A stretch of DNA of 54,813 nt from Deltaproteobacteria bacterium. Lineage in GTDB: Bacteria > Desulfobacterota > Desulfarculia > Desulfarculales > Desulfarculaceae. The position numbers were made by a program, and so were the translations under genes. The notes below the pieces were generated by a model. That model had not been told where the DNA came from. It searched no databases and saw only the letters and a program-made list of their open reading frames with translations. Below are positions 43,647 through 52,183 of the stretch, one piece after another (position 1 is the stretch's first letter; each line of letters opens with the position of its first letter). The stretch covers positions 1-54,813 of the forward strand of contig JAHLLK010000037.1 of the NCBI GenBank assembly GCA_020444165.1, written 5' to 3'.

Positions 43647-45842
43647 TTGCCCGCAAACCAGCCCCAGCCGCGACCCACGCCGGCCTACGGCTCCACGAAG
43701 CAAGCCAAGCACGCCCAGCAACAAGATCAAGCCAACCGGGGGGGGCGCGCAGGCTCCAGGGAGCATATGGACCACGAGGGCCATATGGACCACATGAACC
43801 ACGGTGACCACGAGGGCCGCATGGACCACGGCGGCCACATGGACCACCAGAGCCCCGGCGGAGGTGGCGGGGGAGGCGGCGGGCACGCCGCGCACCACGC
43901 CCATATGGCCGAGGATTTCCAACGCCGCTTCTTCGTCTGCCTGGCGGTTTCCCTGCCGATCCTGGCCCTGTCCCCCCTGCTCCAGGCGGCCGTGGGCCTA
44001 AGAGAGACCCTGGCCTTTCCGGGCGACCGCCTGGTGCTCCTGGGCCTGGCCAGTTTTGTGTATTTCTATGGCGGCTGGCCCTTCCTGAAGGGCCTGGTGG
44101 GCGAGGTGCGCCAGGGCAGCCCGGGCATGATGACGCTGATCGCCCTGGCCATCAGCGTGGCCTATGCCTACTCCGCCGTGGTGGCCCTGGGGATCGCCGG
44201 CAAGGTCTTCTTCTGGGAGCTGGCCACCCTGATCGACATCATGCTCCTGGGCCACTGGATCGAGATGCGCTCGGTCATGGGCGCTTCCCGGGCCCTGGAG
44301 GAGCTGGCCAAGCTGGTGCCCAAGGAGGCGCATAAGCTGGCCGAGGACGGCTCCACCACGGACGTGCCGGTGAGTGACCTGGCCCCGGGCGACCTGGTGC
44401 TCATCAAGCCCGGCGAGCAGGTCCCGGTGGACGGCGAGGTGGTGGAAGGGGCCTCCGCGGTGAACGAGGCCATGCTCACCGGCGAGTCCAAGCCGGTGGA
44501 GAAACAGGCCGGCGACCAGGTCATCGGCGGGGCGGTGAACGGCGACGGCGCGCTCCAGGTGCGGGTGGCCAAGACCGGGGAGGAGTCCTTCCTCAACCAG
44601 GTGGTGAAGCTGGTGCGCGAGGCCCAACAGAGCAAGAGCCGCACCCAGGACCTGGCCGACCGGGCCGCGGCCTGGCTCACCTACCTGGCGCTGTCGGCCG
44701 GGGCGCTGACCCTGGCCGGCTGGCTGGGCCTGGCCGGGGAGGGCTTCGCCTTTTCCCTGGAGCGCGCGGTCACGGTGATGGTCATCACCTGCCCCCACGC
44801 CCTGGGCCTGGCCGTGCCCCTGGTGGTGGCGGTGTCCACCGCCCTGGCCGCGAGCCACGGCTTTTTGATCCGCAACCGCGCCCCCTTTGAGCAGGCCCGC
44901 GAGCTGAAGGCCGTGCTCTTTGACAAGACCGGTACGCTCACCACCGGCGAGTTCGGGGTGAACCAGGTGGTGAGTTTCCGGGAGGACGCCAGCGAGGACG
45001 AGGTGCTCCGCCTGGCCGCCGCGGTGGAGTCCTCCTCCGAGCACCCCATCGCCCGGGCCATCGCCGCGGCCGTGCCGGACCATCCCCGGCCCACGGAGTT
45101 CCGGGCCCTGCCGGGCAAGGGGGCCGAGGCGCAGGTGGAGGGCCGCCTGGTGCGGGTGGTGAGCCCCCGCTACATGGCCGAGGAGAATATCGCCTACCCC
45201 GCGGACGCCCTGGCCGAGGCCGAGGCCCAGGGCGCCACCCTGGGCTTCGTGCTGGCCGACGGCGAGGCGCTCGGCGCGGTGGCCCTGGCCGACCAGGTGC
45301 GGCCCGAGTCCCGCGAGGCGGTGCGCCGGCTCCAGGAGATGGGCATCAGGGTGATGATGCTCACCGGCGACAACCAGAAGGTGGCCCAGGCCGTGGCCCG
45401 GGAGCTGGGCCTGGACGAGTTCTTCGCCGAGGTGCTGCCCCAGGAGAAGGCCGCCAAGGTCAAGGAGGTGCAGGCCCGCGGCTGGCGGGTGGCCATGACC
45501 GGCGACGGGGTGAACGACGCCCCGGCCCTGGCCCAGGCCGACGTGGGCATCGCCATCGGCGCGGGCACCGACGTGGCCGTGGAGACGGCGGACATCGTGC
45601 TTGTACGCAGCAACCCGGCCGACGTGGTGGGCCTGGTGGAGCTTTCCCGGGCCACCTACCGCAAGATGATCCAGAACCTCTTCTGGGCCACGGGCTACAA
45701 CGCCGTGGCCATCCCCCTGGCCGCGGGGGTGCTCTATCACCAGGGGGTGCTCTTGAGCCCGGCTATGGGCGCGGTCTTGATGTCCCTGTCCACGGTGATC
45801 GTGGCCATCAACGCCAGGCTGTTGAAAATCGGCGGCCGGTAG
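43647..45842 (+). CDS. copB: CopB-type copper-exporting P-type ATPase (P1B-3)
   Basis: 731 residues. The N-terminus (about 40-95) is His/Met/Asp-rich with HMDHEGHMDHMNHGDH repeats, a metal-buffer segment in place of CxxC domains. The membrane metal site is CPHALG (CPH rather than CPC), which marks the P1B-3 group transporting Cu2+ or Cu+. The phosphorylation loop is DKTGTLT, the actuator is TGES, and the hinge is GDGVNDAPAL. Eight transmembrane helices are expected. The start used is TTG at 43647, with AAGGACAGG upstream; later in-frame ATGs fall inside the His-rich region. The likely role is copper efflux from the cytosol, together with the CpxP-like, YHS and thioredoxin-like neighbours. Confidence 0.93.
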   Translation: MPANQPQPRPTPAYGSTKQAKHAQQQDQANRGGRAGSREHMDHEGHMDHMNHGDHEGRMDHGGHMDHQSPGGGGGGGGGHAAHHAHMAEDFQRRFFVCLAVSLPILALSPLLQAAVGLRETLAFPGDRLVLLGLASFVYFYGGWPFLKGLVGEVRQGSPGMMTLIALAISVAYAYSAVVALGIAGKVFFWELATLIDIMLLGHWIEMRSVMGASRALEELAKLVPKEAHKLAEDGSTTDVPVSDLAPGDLVLIKPGEQVPVDGEVVEGASAVNEAMLTGESKPVEKQAGDQVIGGAVNGDGALQVRVAKTGEESFLNQVVKLVREAQQSKSRTQDLADRAAAWLTYLALSAGALTLAGWLGLAGEGFAFSLERAVTVMVITCPHALGLAVPLVVAVSTALAASHGFLIRNRAPFEQARELKAVLFDKTGTLTTGEFGVNQVVSFREDASEDEVLRLAAAVESSSEHPIARAIAAAVPDHPRPTEFRALPGKGAEAQVEGRLVRVVSPRYMAEENIAYPADALAEAEAQGATLGFVLADGEALGAVALADQVRPESREAVRRLQEMGIRVMMLTGDNQKVAQAVARELGLDEFFAEVLPQEKAAKVKEVQARGWRVAMTGDGVNDAPALAQADVGIAIGAGTDVAVETADIVLVRSNPADVVGLVELSRATYRKMIQNLFWATGYNAVAIPLAAGVLYHQGVLLSPAMGAVLMSLSTVIVAINARLLKIGGR

Positions 45843-45918
45843 GCGGTTGGTCCGGGTGCGGTGCGGAGGCCGTCGGGGCGGCGGCTCTCCGGCCGGAAGC
45901 TAGGAAAGGTGCTTGCAC

Positions 45919-46155
45919 ATGAAAGTCGAACTGGCGGTCACTCGTAGTTGTCACCACTGTTCCCTGTTGGAGTCCGAATTCCGGGAAATGGGGATCCCTT
46001 ACGCCATCCTCTATCTGGAAGACGACCCCGAAACCCAGAAGAAGCACGGCATAAAGAGTTCACCCAATATCATCGTGGACGGCGAGGTGGTGTTCCGCGG
46101 CATGCCGTCGATCCCGGCGTTGCGGGAATATTTCGCGGGGAAAAAGACTAAGTAA
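45919..46155 (+). CDS. Small thioredoxin-fold protein (CHHC)
   Basis: 78 residues, about the size of glutaredoxin-like or MJ0307-type thioredoxins. The redox motif is TRSCHHCSLLE near the N-terminus. The cis-proline region is KSSPNIIVDGEVVFRGMPS. The CxHHC-type site could bind or transfer a metal, as well as reduce disulfides. ATG at 45919 follows AGGAAAGG; TTG at 45913 is an alternative adding two residues. It is the last gene of the copper set, 76 bases after copB. It has cysteines, not selenocysteine, unlike the protein at 10.7-11.0 kb. Confidence 0.85.
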   Translation: MKVELAVTRSCHHCSLLESEFREMGIPYAILYLEDDPETQKKHGIKSSPNIIVDGEVVFRGMPSIPALREYFAGKKTK

Positions 46156-46209
46156 GCGATGCAAAATAGCTGACTATCCGGGATTTGGTCGCGAAATGCC
46201 GGCAACCAG

Positions 46210-46240
46210 GGCGGGCGCCCCGGCCCGCCGTTTCCCGTTT
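46210..46240. terminator. Hairpin between convergent genes
   Basis: GGCGGGC (46210-46216) pairs with GCCCGCC (46223-46229), loop GCCCCG, followed by GTTTCCCGTTTT. It lies between the thioredoxin-like gene and the convergent heptaheme cytochrome gene and probably serves the plus-strand transcript. Confidence 0.5.
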
Positions 46241-46253
46241 TCTCCCGGCAGGC

Positions 46254-46886
46254 TCAGGAAGTGGGCTGGCGGTAACCCGACATCCGGAGATGACGCCAAT
46301 CGTGGGTGACGTGGCAGCGCCAGCAATCATCCACGGGGACGTTTTTCACCTCCGGATGATTCCGCAGGTGAAAACCCAGGATGAGGGTTTGGTAATGCCC
46401 TCCCCCGTGGGAGCTTGGCGGGCGGTGGCAGCGGGCGCAGTTTTTGTCCTTGGCCGGGGGATGGCGGTAACCGTCCACCCGCCAGGTTCGAAGGCCGTGG
46501 CAGGCGCGGCAGTCCTGGCCGAAAAGACGCCCGTGGGGGTCCAGATGGCACAGCCCGCAGGAAATATCTCCGTTCAGCAGGGTGTGGTCCATGCGCGAGC
46601 GCTCCGCGGGGCTTCCGCCGTGCAGGCGGTGGCAGCGCAGGCAGTAGCGTTTTTCGGCGTGGAAACGCAAGGCGGGGCGCAGCTCGTTGACTTGGTCCTG
46701 GGCGTGACAGGCCAGGCATTGGCTCTCCGCCACGCCCCGCCAAGGGACATGACAGGCGGAGCAGTCAGCCGCTTGCTGGTGGCCGCGGGTCAGCGGCCCG
46801 GGTTCGGCAGCCTCATCATACAAAAACAGCCAGACTGAGAGCCCCAGGAGGAGGAGTAAAGCGAGCAGGGGCAGACGTTTCTTCAT
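46254..46886 (-). CDS. Periplasmic heptaheme cytochrome c
   Basis: 210 residues. An N-terminal hydrophobic anchor or signal (about 4-24) precedes seven CxxCH haem-binding motifs: CSACH, CLACH, CLRCH, CGLCH, CRACH, CARCH and CWRCH. Additional histidines spaced before several motifs (for example GHQQAADC) fit bis-His ligation as in the NrfB/OmcA-like and cytochrome c7-type families; no exact family is assigned. ATG at 46886 overlaps the stop of the membrane cytochrome gene (46883), so they are co-translated. The likely role is to take electrons from the membrane partner and pass them to a periplasmic or outer acceptor (inference). Confidence 0.93.
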   Translation of the reverse strand: MKKRLPLLALLLLLGLSVWLFLYDEAAEPGPLTRGHQQAADCSACHVPWRGVAESQCLACHAQDQVNELRPALRFHAEKRYCLRCHRLHGGSPAERSRMDHTLLNGDISCGLCHLDPHGRLFGQDCRACHGLRTWRVDGYRHPPAKDKNCARCHRPPSSHGGGHYQTLILGFHLRNHPEVKNVPVDDCWRCHVTHDWRHLRMSGYRQPTS

Positions 46887-47614
46887 GGCAGCCACCTGAG
46901 ACCGTAATACACGGTGACCAGCACATGCACCAACAGCAGGGCGAACAAGAGGGCGGTGAGGTAGCGGTGCACCAGGGACCAGCGGGTGAACAGGACCTTG
47001 GTCCGGCTGAAGACCGCCAGGGCGTGCTCGGACTCGGCTATGGAATGAACCAGGGAAAGCAACTCCCGGCCCAAGTGGCTGGCGCGGTTTTCCTCCAAGG
47101 GTAGGAGGCCGGCGTCAAGGTAATTTTCCAGGTCAGCCTGGCTCACCGCGGCCCGCTTGGCCTGCAATAGGCCCCGTAGCTGTTCGAGATCGCGCTCCCT
47201 TTCCCGTACCGTGCGGCTGACCTTCTTGAACAAATACCTGCCCACGATCCCGCTGAATACCACCAGGAGCAGGCTGAGGTAAACCAGGATGCCGATGAGG
47301 CTCGCGGTTTGGCCGCCTGCGTGCAACAGGACCAAGGAGGGGCCGGCCAAGCCATAAATCAAGTGCGGCCCCAAGGGGTTGCTCTTGCCATTTTTTTTGA
47401 GCACCCTTTTGCGGAACGGGTAGACCAGGGTCAGCGCCATCAGGATGCTGCCTAGAATGCCCACGGCGTGGCCGGCCAGGGATCCGCTGAAGGGATGGGT
47501 GGGGATGGCCCACAACCCAGCCAACAAGGAGCCGACCAAGCCGGCCAGCAGCAGATTTATTACTTTGTCATTCACCATAAGGCGGAAAAGGGGGCCTCCG
47601 GTGGCGCGGGCCAT
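46883..47614 (-). CDS. Diheme b-type membrane cytochrome-like protein
   Basis: 243 residues with about five hydrophobic helices (about 18-36, 48-66, 84-98, 103-130, 216-240) and a charged cytosolic-type loop at about 135-210. Two helices show the H-x13-H spacing of bis-histidine haem b sites: HLIYGLAGPSLVLLH and HRYLTALLFALLLVH. Another histidine pair, THPFSGSLAGH, lies early. The protein is not a recognised named family. It would oxidise menaquinol and pass electrons to the heptaheme cytochrome encoded by the overlapping next gene. The start used is 47614; an ATG at residue 13 (MVNDKV, 47578) is an alternative, since neither has a well-placed ribosome site. Confidence 0.8.
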   Translation of the reverse strand: MARATGGPLFRLMVNDKVINLLLAGLVGSLLAGLWAIPTHPFSGSLAGHAVGILGSILMALTLVYPFRKRVLKKNGKSNPLGPHLIYGLAGPSLVLLHAGGQTASLIGILVYLSLLLVVFSGIVGRYLFKKVSRTVRERERDLEQLRGLLQAKRAAVSQADLENYLDAGLLPLEENRASHLGRELLSLVHSIAESEHALAVFSRTKVLFTRWSLVHRYLTALLFALLLVHVLVTVYYGLRWLP

Positions 47615-47799
47615 TGGGAAATAAGGCTACGGGGCTGGCTGAAAAGGGCTCCCCAGCCGTTTCGAGGGGGGCTGGAATGCCAAGTGCCGTTCCAAGCTGG
47701 AACCCGGCGTCTGGGCCGGGATTTCTCCGGCCGGTCGGTGGCTGGTTAGGCCACCGCTGGGGCCGGGATAGGGGGCGGTTCTGAGCGCAGCCCGCAAGC

Positions 47800-48147
47800 T
47801 CAGCCCTGACCGGCCTCACAGGATTCCTCTTTTAGCAGTTCAAGAAGAATCTGCCTGGTGCGCCGATTGCGCAGAAACACCGCCACCAGGGCCACCACGA
47901 AAAAGGCCGCCAAAAAGGCCATCACCAGGAAATGCGGCCAGGAAATGCCCCCCAACCCCGGACTTTGCTCTTGATACTGCGGCGCGATGCCCATCTGTTC
48001 CCGGAACCATTTGAGGTCGGGCGGCGGGGTGGCGGACGCGAAGTTGGTGTCAGGCGGGGGCGTTGGCGGCGCGGCCGTCGCTGGGCCGAGGCACGGCAGG
48101 AAAACCGCCACCAATAAAACCGGTATGATTTTGAACAGCATTTTCAT
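47800..48147 (-). CDS. Small secreted/membrane protein with proline-rich loop
   Basis: 115 residues, not recognised. A cleavable-type signal (1-24, LFKIIPVLLVAVFLPCLGP) is followed by a Pro/Thr-rich stretch with a repeated TPPPD motif (about 25-47), then a short soluble segment. One transmembrane helix (about 70-93, PHFLVMAFLAAFFVVALVAVF) leads into a basic then acidic cytosolic tail with C111. ATG at 48147 is the only start that gives a clean signal peptide; upstream codons look non-coding. It is the first gene of the minus-strand set with the b-type and heptaheme cytochromes (185-base gap), so an accessory or anchoring subunit is plausible. Confidence 0.7.
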   Translation of the reverse strand: MKMLFKIIPVLLVAVFLPCLGPATAAPPTPPPDTNFASATPPPDLKWFREQMGIAPQYQEQSPGLGGISWPHFLVMAFLAAFFVVALVAVFLRNRRTRQILLELLKEESCEAGQG

Positions 48148-48420
48148 GCAGTTTCGATATATCTCGGGAAAGTGGGAAATTGCCGCGCAGCCTTGTGCCG
48201 TCCCCGGAGAGGGCGGCCCATCCACCCCAACGGCGCGAAACCCATATTTTACAGTGCCATAGAACATATGCCGGAAGCAACACCCCTCAGGAGGGCCCTC
48301 CTCCGCCACCCCGTCCCCCATTCCCCTGGCGCCCCGCAACCGGTCCGGGTACCCTGAGACCAGGGCGGCGGCCCATCCCGGCCGCCCGCGGCCTACCCCC
48401 GACCAAGAGGAGCGTCACGC

Positions 48421-48900
48421 ATGAGCCAAGGCGGTTTCACCACCCCGCGCGAGGAGCGGTATCTGGAAGACTACGTGGAGGGCGCGGTCCACGAGTACGG
48501 CCCGGTGAGCCTCACCGCGGAGGAGATCATCGAGTTCGGCCGCAAGTACGACCCCCAGGCGTTCCACACCGACCCCGCGGCGGCCCGGGAGTCCGTGTAC
48601 GGCGGGCTCATCGCCAGCGGGTGGCAGACCTGCGCCGTGTTCATGCGCCTGTTCGTGGAGGGCTACCTCCCCGGGCCGGCCAGCCTGGGCAGCCCCGGGG
48701 TGGATGAGCTGCGCTGGCTGAAGCCGGTGCGCCCCGGCGACCAGCTCTGGGCTCGCATCACCATCCAGCAGGTGAAGCCCTCCCACAGCAAGCCCGACCG
48801 CGGCGTGGTGTACTCCTTCTGCGAGATGTACAACCAGACCGGCGAGGTGGTCTGCACCATGCTGGCCCTGAACCTGGTGCGCTTGCGGGAGCCGCGCTAG
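48421..48900 (+). CDS. MaoC-family (R)-hydratase-like protein
   Basis: 159 residues, a single hot-dog fold. The hydratase signature appears as EIIEFGRKYDPQAFHTDPAAA (the Asp/His catalytic pair in the YDPQAFH region), followed by YGGLIASGWQTCAVFMRLFV. The family adds water to trans-2-enoyl-CoA. The single-domain size fits a homodimeric MaoC rather than a fused multifunctional enzyme. ATG at 48421 follows AGAGGAGCG. It precedes the TRAP-transporter genes by 386 bases in the same direction. A role in degrading the imported carboxylic acid is inference. Confidence 0.9.
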   Translation: MSQGGFTTPREERYLEDYVEGAVHEYGPVSLTAEEIIEFGRKYDPQAFHTDPAAARESVYGGLIASGWQTCAVFMRLFVEGYLPGPASLGSPGVDELRWLKPVRPGDQLWARITIQQVKPSHSKPDRGVVYSFCEMYNQTGEVVCTMLALNLVRLREPR

Positions 48901-49286
48901 CCGCGTCTCCGGCCCGTCCGGCGGGCTTTCGCGCCGCTCCCCGCCGGGCCCGGCCCGGCAGAAACCCGCCGCCCGCTTTTTGGCCGGGGAGGCGGAGCCC
49001 CTTTCCCTGAACCCCTCTGCCCAGCCTCGGCCGGGAGCCGCCGGGGCTCCGGCGGCCCGTGGCAGCCGCCCGGCGGTCCACCCATCCCCTTTTCGCCAAA
49101 CTGGAAAAAAATCAGCCACCCTGGCTTTCAGCTTTCCACCCCCCTCCCGGGCCTCCGCAAAGCCCTTGCAGTTAAGACCCGCAATAACTTACGTTAATTA
49201 AAAGGCTATGAGAGCGGTACACTTCTTGCTCTATCCAGCAGCCGTAGATGTGTCCGGACCATTTATCTGACAAGGGAGGGGATGCG
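48901..49286. other. Intergenic region before the TRAP operon
   Basis: 386 bases. A perfect 8-bp hairpin, GCCGCCGG/CCGGCGGC (49037-49056), without a T-run may end the maoC transcript. An A/T-rich stretch, TAACTTACGTTAATTAAAAG (49185-49204), with TTGCAG 17-18 bases upstream is the likeliest promoter region for dctP, though the -10 match is weak. No gene was seen. Confidence 0.4.
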
Positions 49287-50318
49287 ATGCGCCGAAAATT
49301 TCTGGGACTGATGGGTCTTTTGCTCGCAGCCGCCGTGGGCCTCATGATGATGCCCGGCATGGCTTCGGCGGAACCGATCAAACTAACCTATTCCTGCTTC
49401 TTCCCGCCCACCCACATCCAGTCCAAGCTGGCCGAGGCGTGGTGCAAGGAGGTGGAGAAACGCTCCGGCGGCAAGGTGGTGGTGGAGTACTACCCCGGCC
49501 AGACCCTCACCAAGGCCGCCCAGGTCTATGACGGGGTGGTGCAAGGGCTGTCGGACATCGGCTTCAGCCTTTTCGGCTACACCCGCGGCCGCTTCCCGGT
49601 CATGGAGGTGGTGGACCTGCCCCTGGGTTATCCCAACGGCATGGCGGCCACCCAGGTCATCAACCAGGTATATGACAAGTTCAAGCCGGCCGAGCTGAAC
49701 GCGGTGCAGGTGATGTACCTGCACGCTCATGGCCCGGGCCTGTTGCACACCCGCACCAAGCCGGTGAAGACCCTGGAGGATTTGAAGGGTCTGAAGATCC
49801 GCTCCCATGGCTTCTCGGCCAAGACCGTGGCCGCCCTGGGCGGCACCCCCGTGGCCATGCCCATGCCCGAGACCTACCAATCCCTGCAAAAGGGCGTGGT
49901 GGACGGCGCCATGTACCCCATGGAGTCCAACAAGGGCTGGAAGCTGGGCGAAGTGGTCAAGTACGGCACCCTGCACTATTCCATGGCCTACACCTCCGGC
50001 TTCTTCGTGGTCATGAACAAGGACAAGTGGAACTCCCTGCCTGACGACGTGAAGAAGGTCATCACCGAGATCAACCAGGAGTGGATTCCCAAGCACGGCC
50101 AGGCCTGGGTGGACAGCGACGCGGAAGGCAAGGCCTTCTTCGAGTCCAAGGGCGGCCAGTACATCGCGCTGAGCCCCGCGGAGTCCCAGAAGTGGAAGGA
50201 GGCGGTGCAGCCCGTGTTGGTCGAGTACGTCAAGGACGCCGACGCCAAGGGCCTGCCCGGCCAGGCGGCCCTGGACTTCACCATCGAGACGCTGACCAAG
50301 CTGTCGGCCCAAAAGTAA
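49287..50318 (+). CDS. TRAP transporter solute-binding protein (DctP family)
   Basis: A periplasmic binding protein, 343 residues, with a signal peptide (1-25, cleaved near MASAEP). It belongs to the DctP-type C4-dicarboxylate/organic acid family. The characteristic arginine region that binds ligand carboxylates is near GLKIRSHGFSAKTVAALGGT. Other landmarks are LSDIGFSLFGYTRGRFP and the C-terminal PVLVEYVKDADAKGLPG. ATG at 49287 follows GGGAGGGG. The ligand is unknown; the downstream CoA ligase suggests an aromatic or other carboxylic acid (inference). It is the first gene of a dctP-dctQ-dctM-ligase operon. Confidence 0.94.
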   Translation: MRRKFLGLMGLLLAAAVGLMMMPGMASAEPIKLTYSCFFPPTHIQSKLAEAWCKEVEKRSGGKVVVEYYPGQTLTKAAQVYDGVVQGLSDIGFSLFGYTRGRFPVMEVVDLPLGYPNGMAATQVINQVYDKFKPAELNAVQVMYLHAHGPGLLHTRTKPVKTLEDLKGLKIRSHGFSAKTVAALGGTPVAMPMPETYQSLQKGVVDGAMYPMESNKGWKLGEVVKYGTLHYSMAYTSGFFVVMNKDKWNSLPDDVKKVITEINQEWIPKHGQAWVDSDAEGKAFFESKGGQYIALSPAESQKWKEAVQPVLVEYVKDADAKGLPGQAALDFTIETLTKLSAQK

Positions 50319-50382
50319 TCTCGCGGGCGGGGCGGCCCTCCGGCCGCTCCGCCTGGCCAATCGGGACCTGGGGGAGACGACC

Positions 50383-50868
50383 GTGGAAACCTGGCAGCAG
50401 TTGATAAGGGGGATGGTGGGGCTTTTGAAGCGGCTGGGCGGGGCGGCCCTGGTGGGGATGATGGCCCTGACCTGCGTGGACGTGATCATGCGCGGCGTCA
50501 ACTTCCCCCTGTTCGGGGCGGTGGAGATCGTCAGCCTCCTGGCCACCGTGGTTCTGGCCTGCGCCATGCCGCTGACCCACCTGGAGCATGGCCACGTGGG
50601 GGTGGACATGCTGGTGCGCAAGTTCCCGCCCCGGGTCCAGTTGCTGGTGGACTGCTTCACCGGAGTTTTGAGCGCGGCGATTTTCGGTTTGGTTTGCTGG
50701 CAGATGTTCCTTTACGCCGGCACCCTGCGGCGGTCGGGCGAGGTCTCCATGAGCGTGGGCCTGCCCAGCTACCTCATCGTGTACGTGGTGGCGGTAGCCT
50801 TCGGAGCGCTGTTCCTGGTGATCTTGACGGAGCTGGTGGACAATCTCAGAAAGGTCGTGCGCTCATGA
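50383..50868 (+). CDS. TRAP transporter small permease (DctQ family)
   Basis: 161 residues with four transmembrane helices (about 18-36, 46-66, 88-108, 128-150), the standard DctQ topology. The family motif appears as VDVIMRGVNFPLFGAVEIV, then LTHLEHGHVGVDMLVRKFP. The start is GTG at 50383 (METWQQL), preceded by GGGGGAGACGACC. The stop overlaps the DctM start in an ATGA arrangement. It forms the membrane complex with the large permease. Confidence 0.94.
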   Translation: METWQQLIRGMVGLLKRLGGAALVGMMALTCVDVIMRGVNFPLFGAVEIVSLLATVVLACAMPLTHLEHGHVGVDMLVRKFPPRVQLLVDCFTGVLSAAIFGLVCWQMFLYAGTLRRSGEVSMSVGLPSYLIVYVVAVAFGALFLVILTELVDNLRKVVRS

Positions 50869-52169
50869 GTCAAACCGCGGTGGGGCTTCTGGGAATCGCC
50901 CTTCTATTAATCATGTTCTTCAGCCGGATGCCGGTGGCCTATGTCATGACCCTGGTGGGCTTTTTGGGCTTCGGCTATGTGGTCAGCTTCGAAAGCGCCC
51001 TGAAACTGTTGTCCCGCGACTTTTTTGACATCTATTCTTCCTACGGCCTGACGGTAATCCCCCTGTTCATCTTCATGGGGCAGATTGCCTTCAACGCCGG
51101 CATCAGCCGCCGGCTCTACGACTCGGCCTACAAGACGGTGGGCTCCTACCGGGGCGGGCTGGCCGTGGCCACGGTCCTGGCCTGCTGCGCCTTTGGCGCG
51201 GTGTGCGGCTCCTCCCCGGCCACGGCGGCCACCATGGCCACGGTGGGCATGCCGGAGATGCGCCGCTACGGCTACGGCGCGGAGCTTTCCGCCGGCACCG
51301 TGGCCTCGGCGGGCGGGCTGGGCATGCTCATGCCCCCCAGCGTGGTGATGATCGTCTACGGCATCCTCACCGAGCAGTCCATCGGGGCCCTGTTCGTCAG
51401 CGGCATTGTGCCGGCGGTGTTCATGACCTTGATTTTCGCGCTGACCGTGTGGGTGTACTGCCTGATCTACCCGGAGCAGGGCCCGGCCGGCGAGCATTTC
51501 ACCTGGGCCGAAAAGCTCCGCTCCCTCAGCAAGACCAGCGAGACCATGGCCGTGTTCGTGCTGGTCATGGGCGGGCTGTTCCTGGGGGTGTTCACGCCCA
51601 ACGAGGCCGGGGCGGTGGGCTCGGCCGCGGTGTTGGCCGTGGCCCTGTTCCGCCGCCAGCTCACCTGGGCCGGCTTTGTCAAAAGCGTGTACGAGACGCT
51701 CCGGACCTCCTGCATGGTCCTTCTCCTGATCGCCGGGGCGGTGGTGTTCGGCCACTTCCTGGCCGTGACCCGCATACCCTTCAACGTGGCCAACTGGGTG
51801 GCTTCCTTCAATTGGCCGGGCTTCGCCATCATCGGCCTGATCGTCCTGGTGTATCTGATCGGCGGCTGCTTTATCGACGCCCTGGCCCTGATCATGCTCA
51901 CCATCCCCATCTTCTATCCCATCATCACCAACCTGGGCTACGACCCCATCTGGTTCGGGGTCATCATCGTGCTGGTCACCCAGATGGGGGTCATCACGCC
52001 GCCGGTGGGCATCAACGTCTACGTGGTCAACGGCATTGCCCAGGACGTACCCCTGGAAAAGATATTCAAGGGAGCCCTGCCCTTCCTGTTGGCCCTGGTG
52101 GTGGGCACCGGCATCATCACCTTTGTCCCGCAGATCGCCACTTGGCTTCCCAATTTGATGTATCACTAG
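50865..52169 (+). CDS. TRAP transporter large permease (DctM family)
   Basis: 434 residues with about 12 hydrophobic segments, including the re-entrant elements of this family (for example FGAVCGSSPATAATMATVG and GGLGMLMPPSVVMIVYGI). It couples solute uptake to the sodium or proton gradient with DctP and DctQ. ATG at 50865 overlaps the DctQ stop (50866-50868). Upstream reading in the same frame is spurious. The gene ends 14 bases before the ligase start, so the CoA ligase is in the same operon. Confidence 0.95.
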   Translation: MSQTAVGLLGIALLLIMFFSRMPVAYVMTLVGFLGFGYVVSFESALKLLSRDFFDIYSSYGLTVIPLFIFMGQIAFNAGISRRLYDSAYKTVGSYRGGLAVATVLACCAFGAVCGSSPATAATMATVGMPEMRRYGYGAELSAGTVASAGGLGMLMPPSVVMIVYGILTEQSIGALFVSGIVPAVFMTLIFALTVWVYCLIYPEQGPAGEHFTWAEKLRSLSKTSETMAVFVLVMGGLFLGVFTPNEAGAVGSAAVLAVALFRRQLTWAGFVKSVYETLRTSCMVLLLIAGAVVFGHFLAVTRIPFNVANWVASFNWPGFAIIGLIVLVYLIGGCFIDALALIMLTIPIFYPIITNLGYDPIWFGVIIVLVTQMGVITPPVGINVYVVNGIAQDVPLEKIFKGALPFLLALVVGTGIITFVPQIATWLPNLMYH

Positions 52170-52183
52170 GAAGAGGCTCGCCC

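Noticed and set aside
46254..48147. NrfH/NapC-type nitrite reduction module
   Set aside because: The membrane protein has no CxxCH motif and the c-type protein lacks the NrfA CxxCK haem site.
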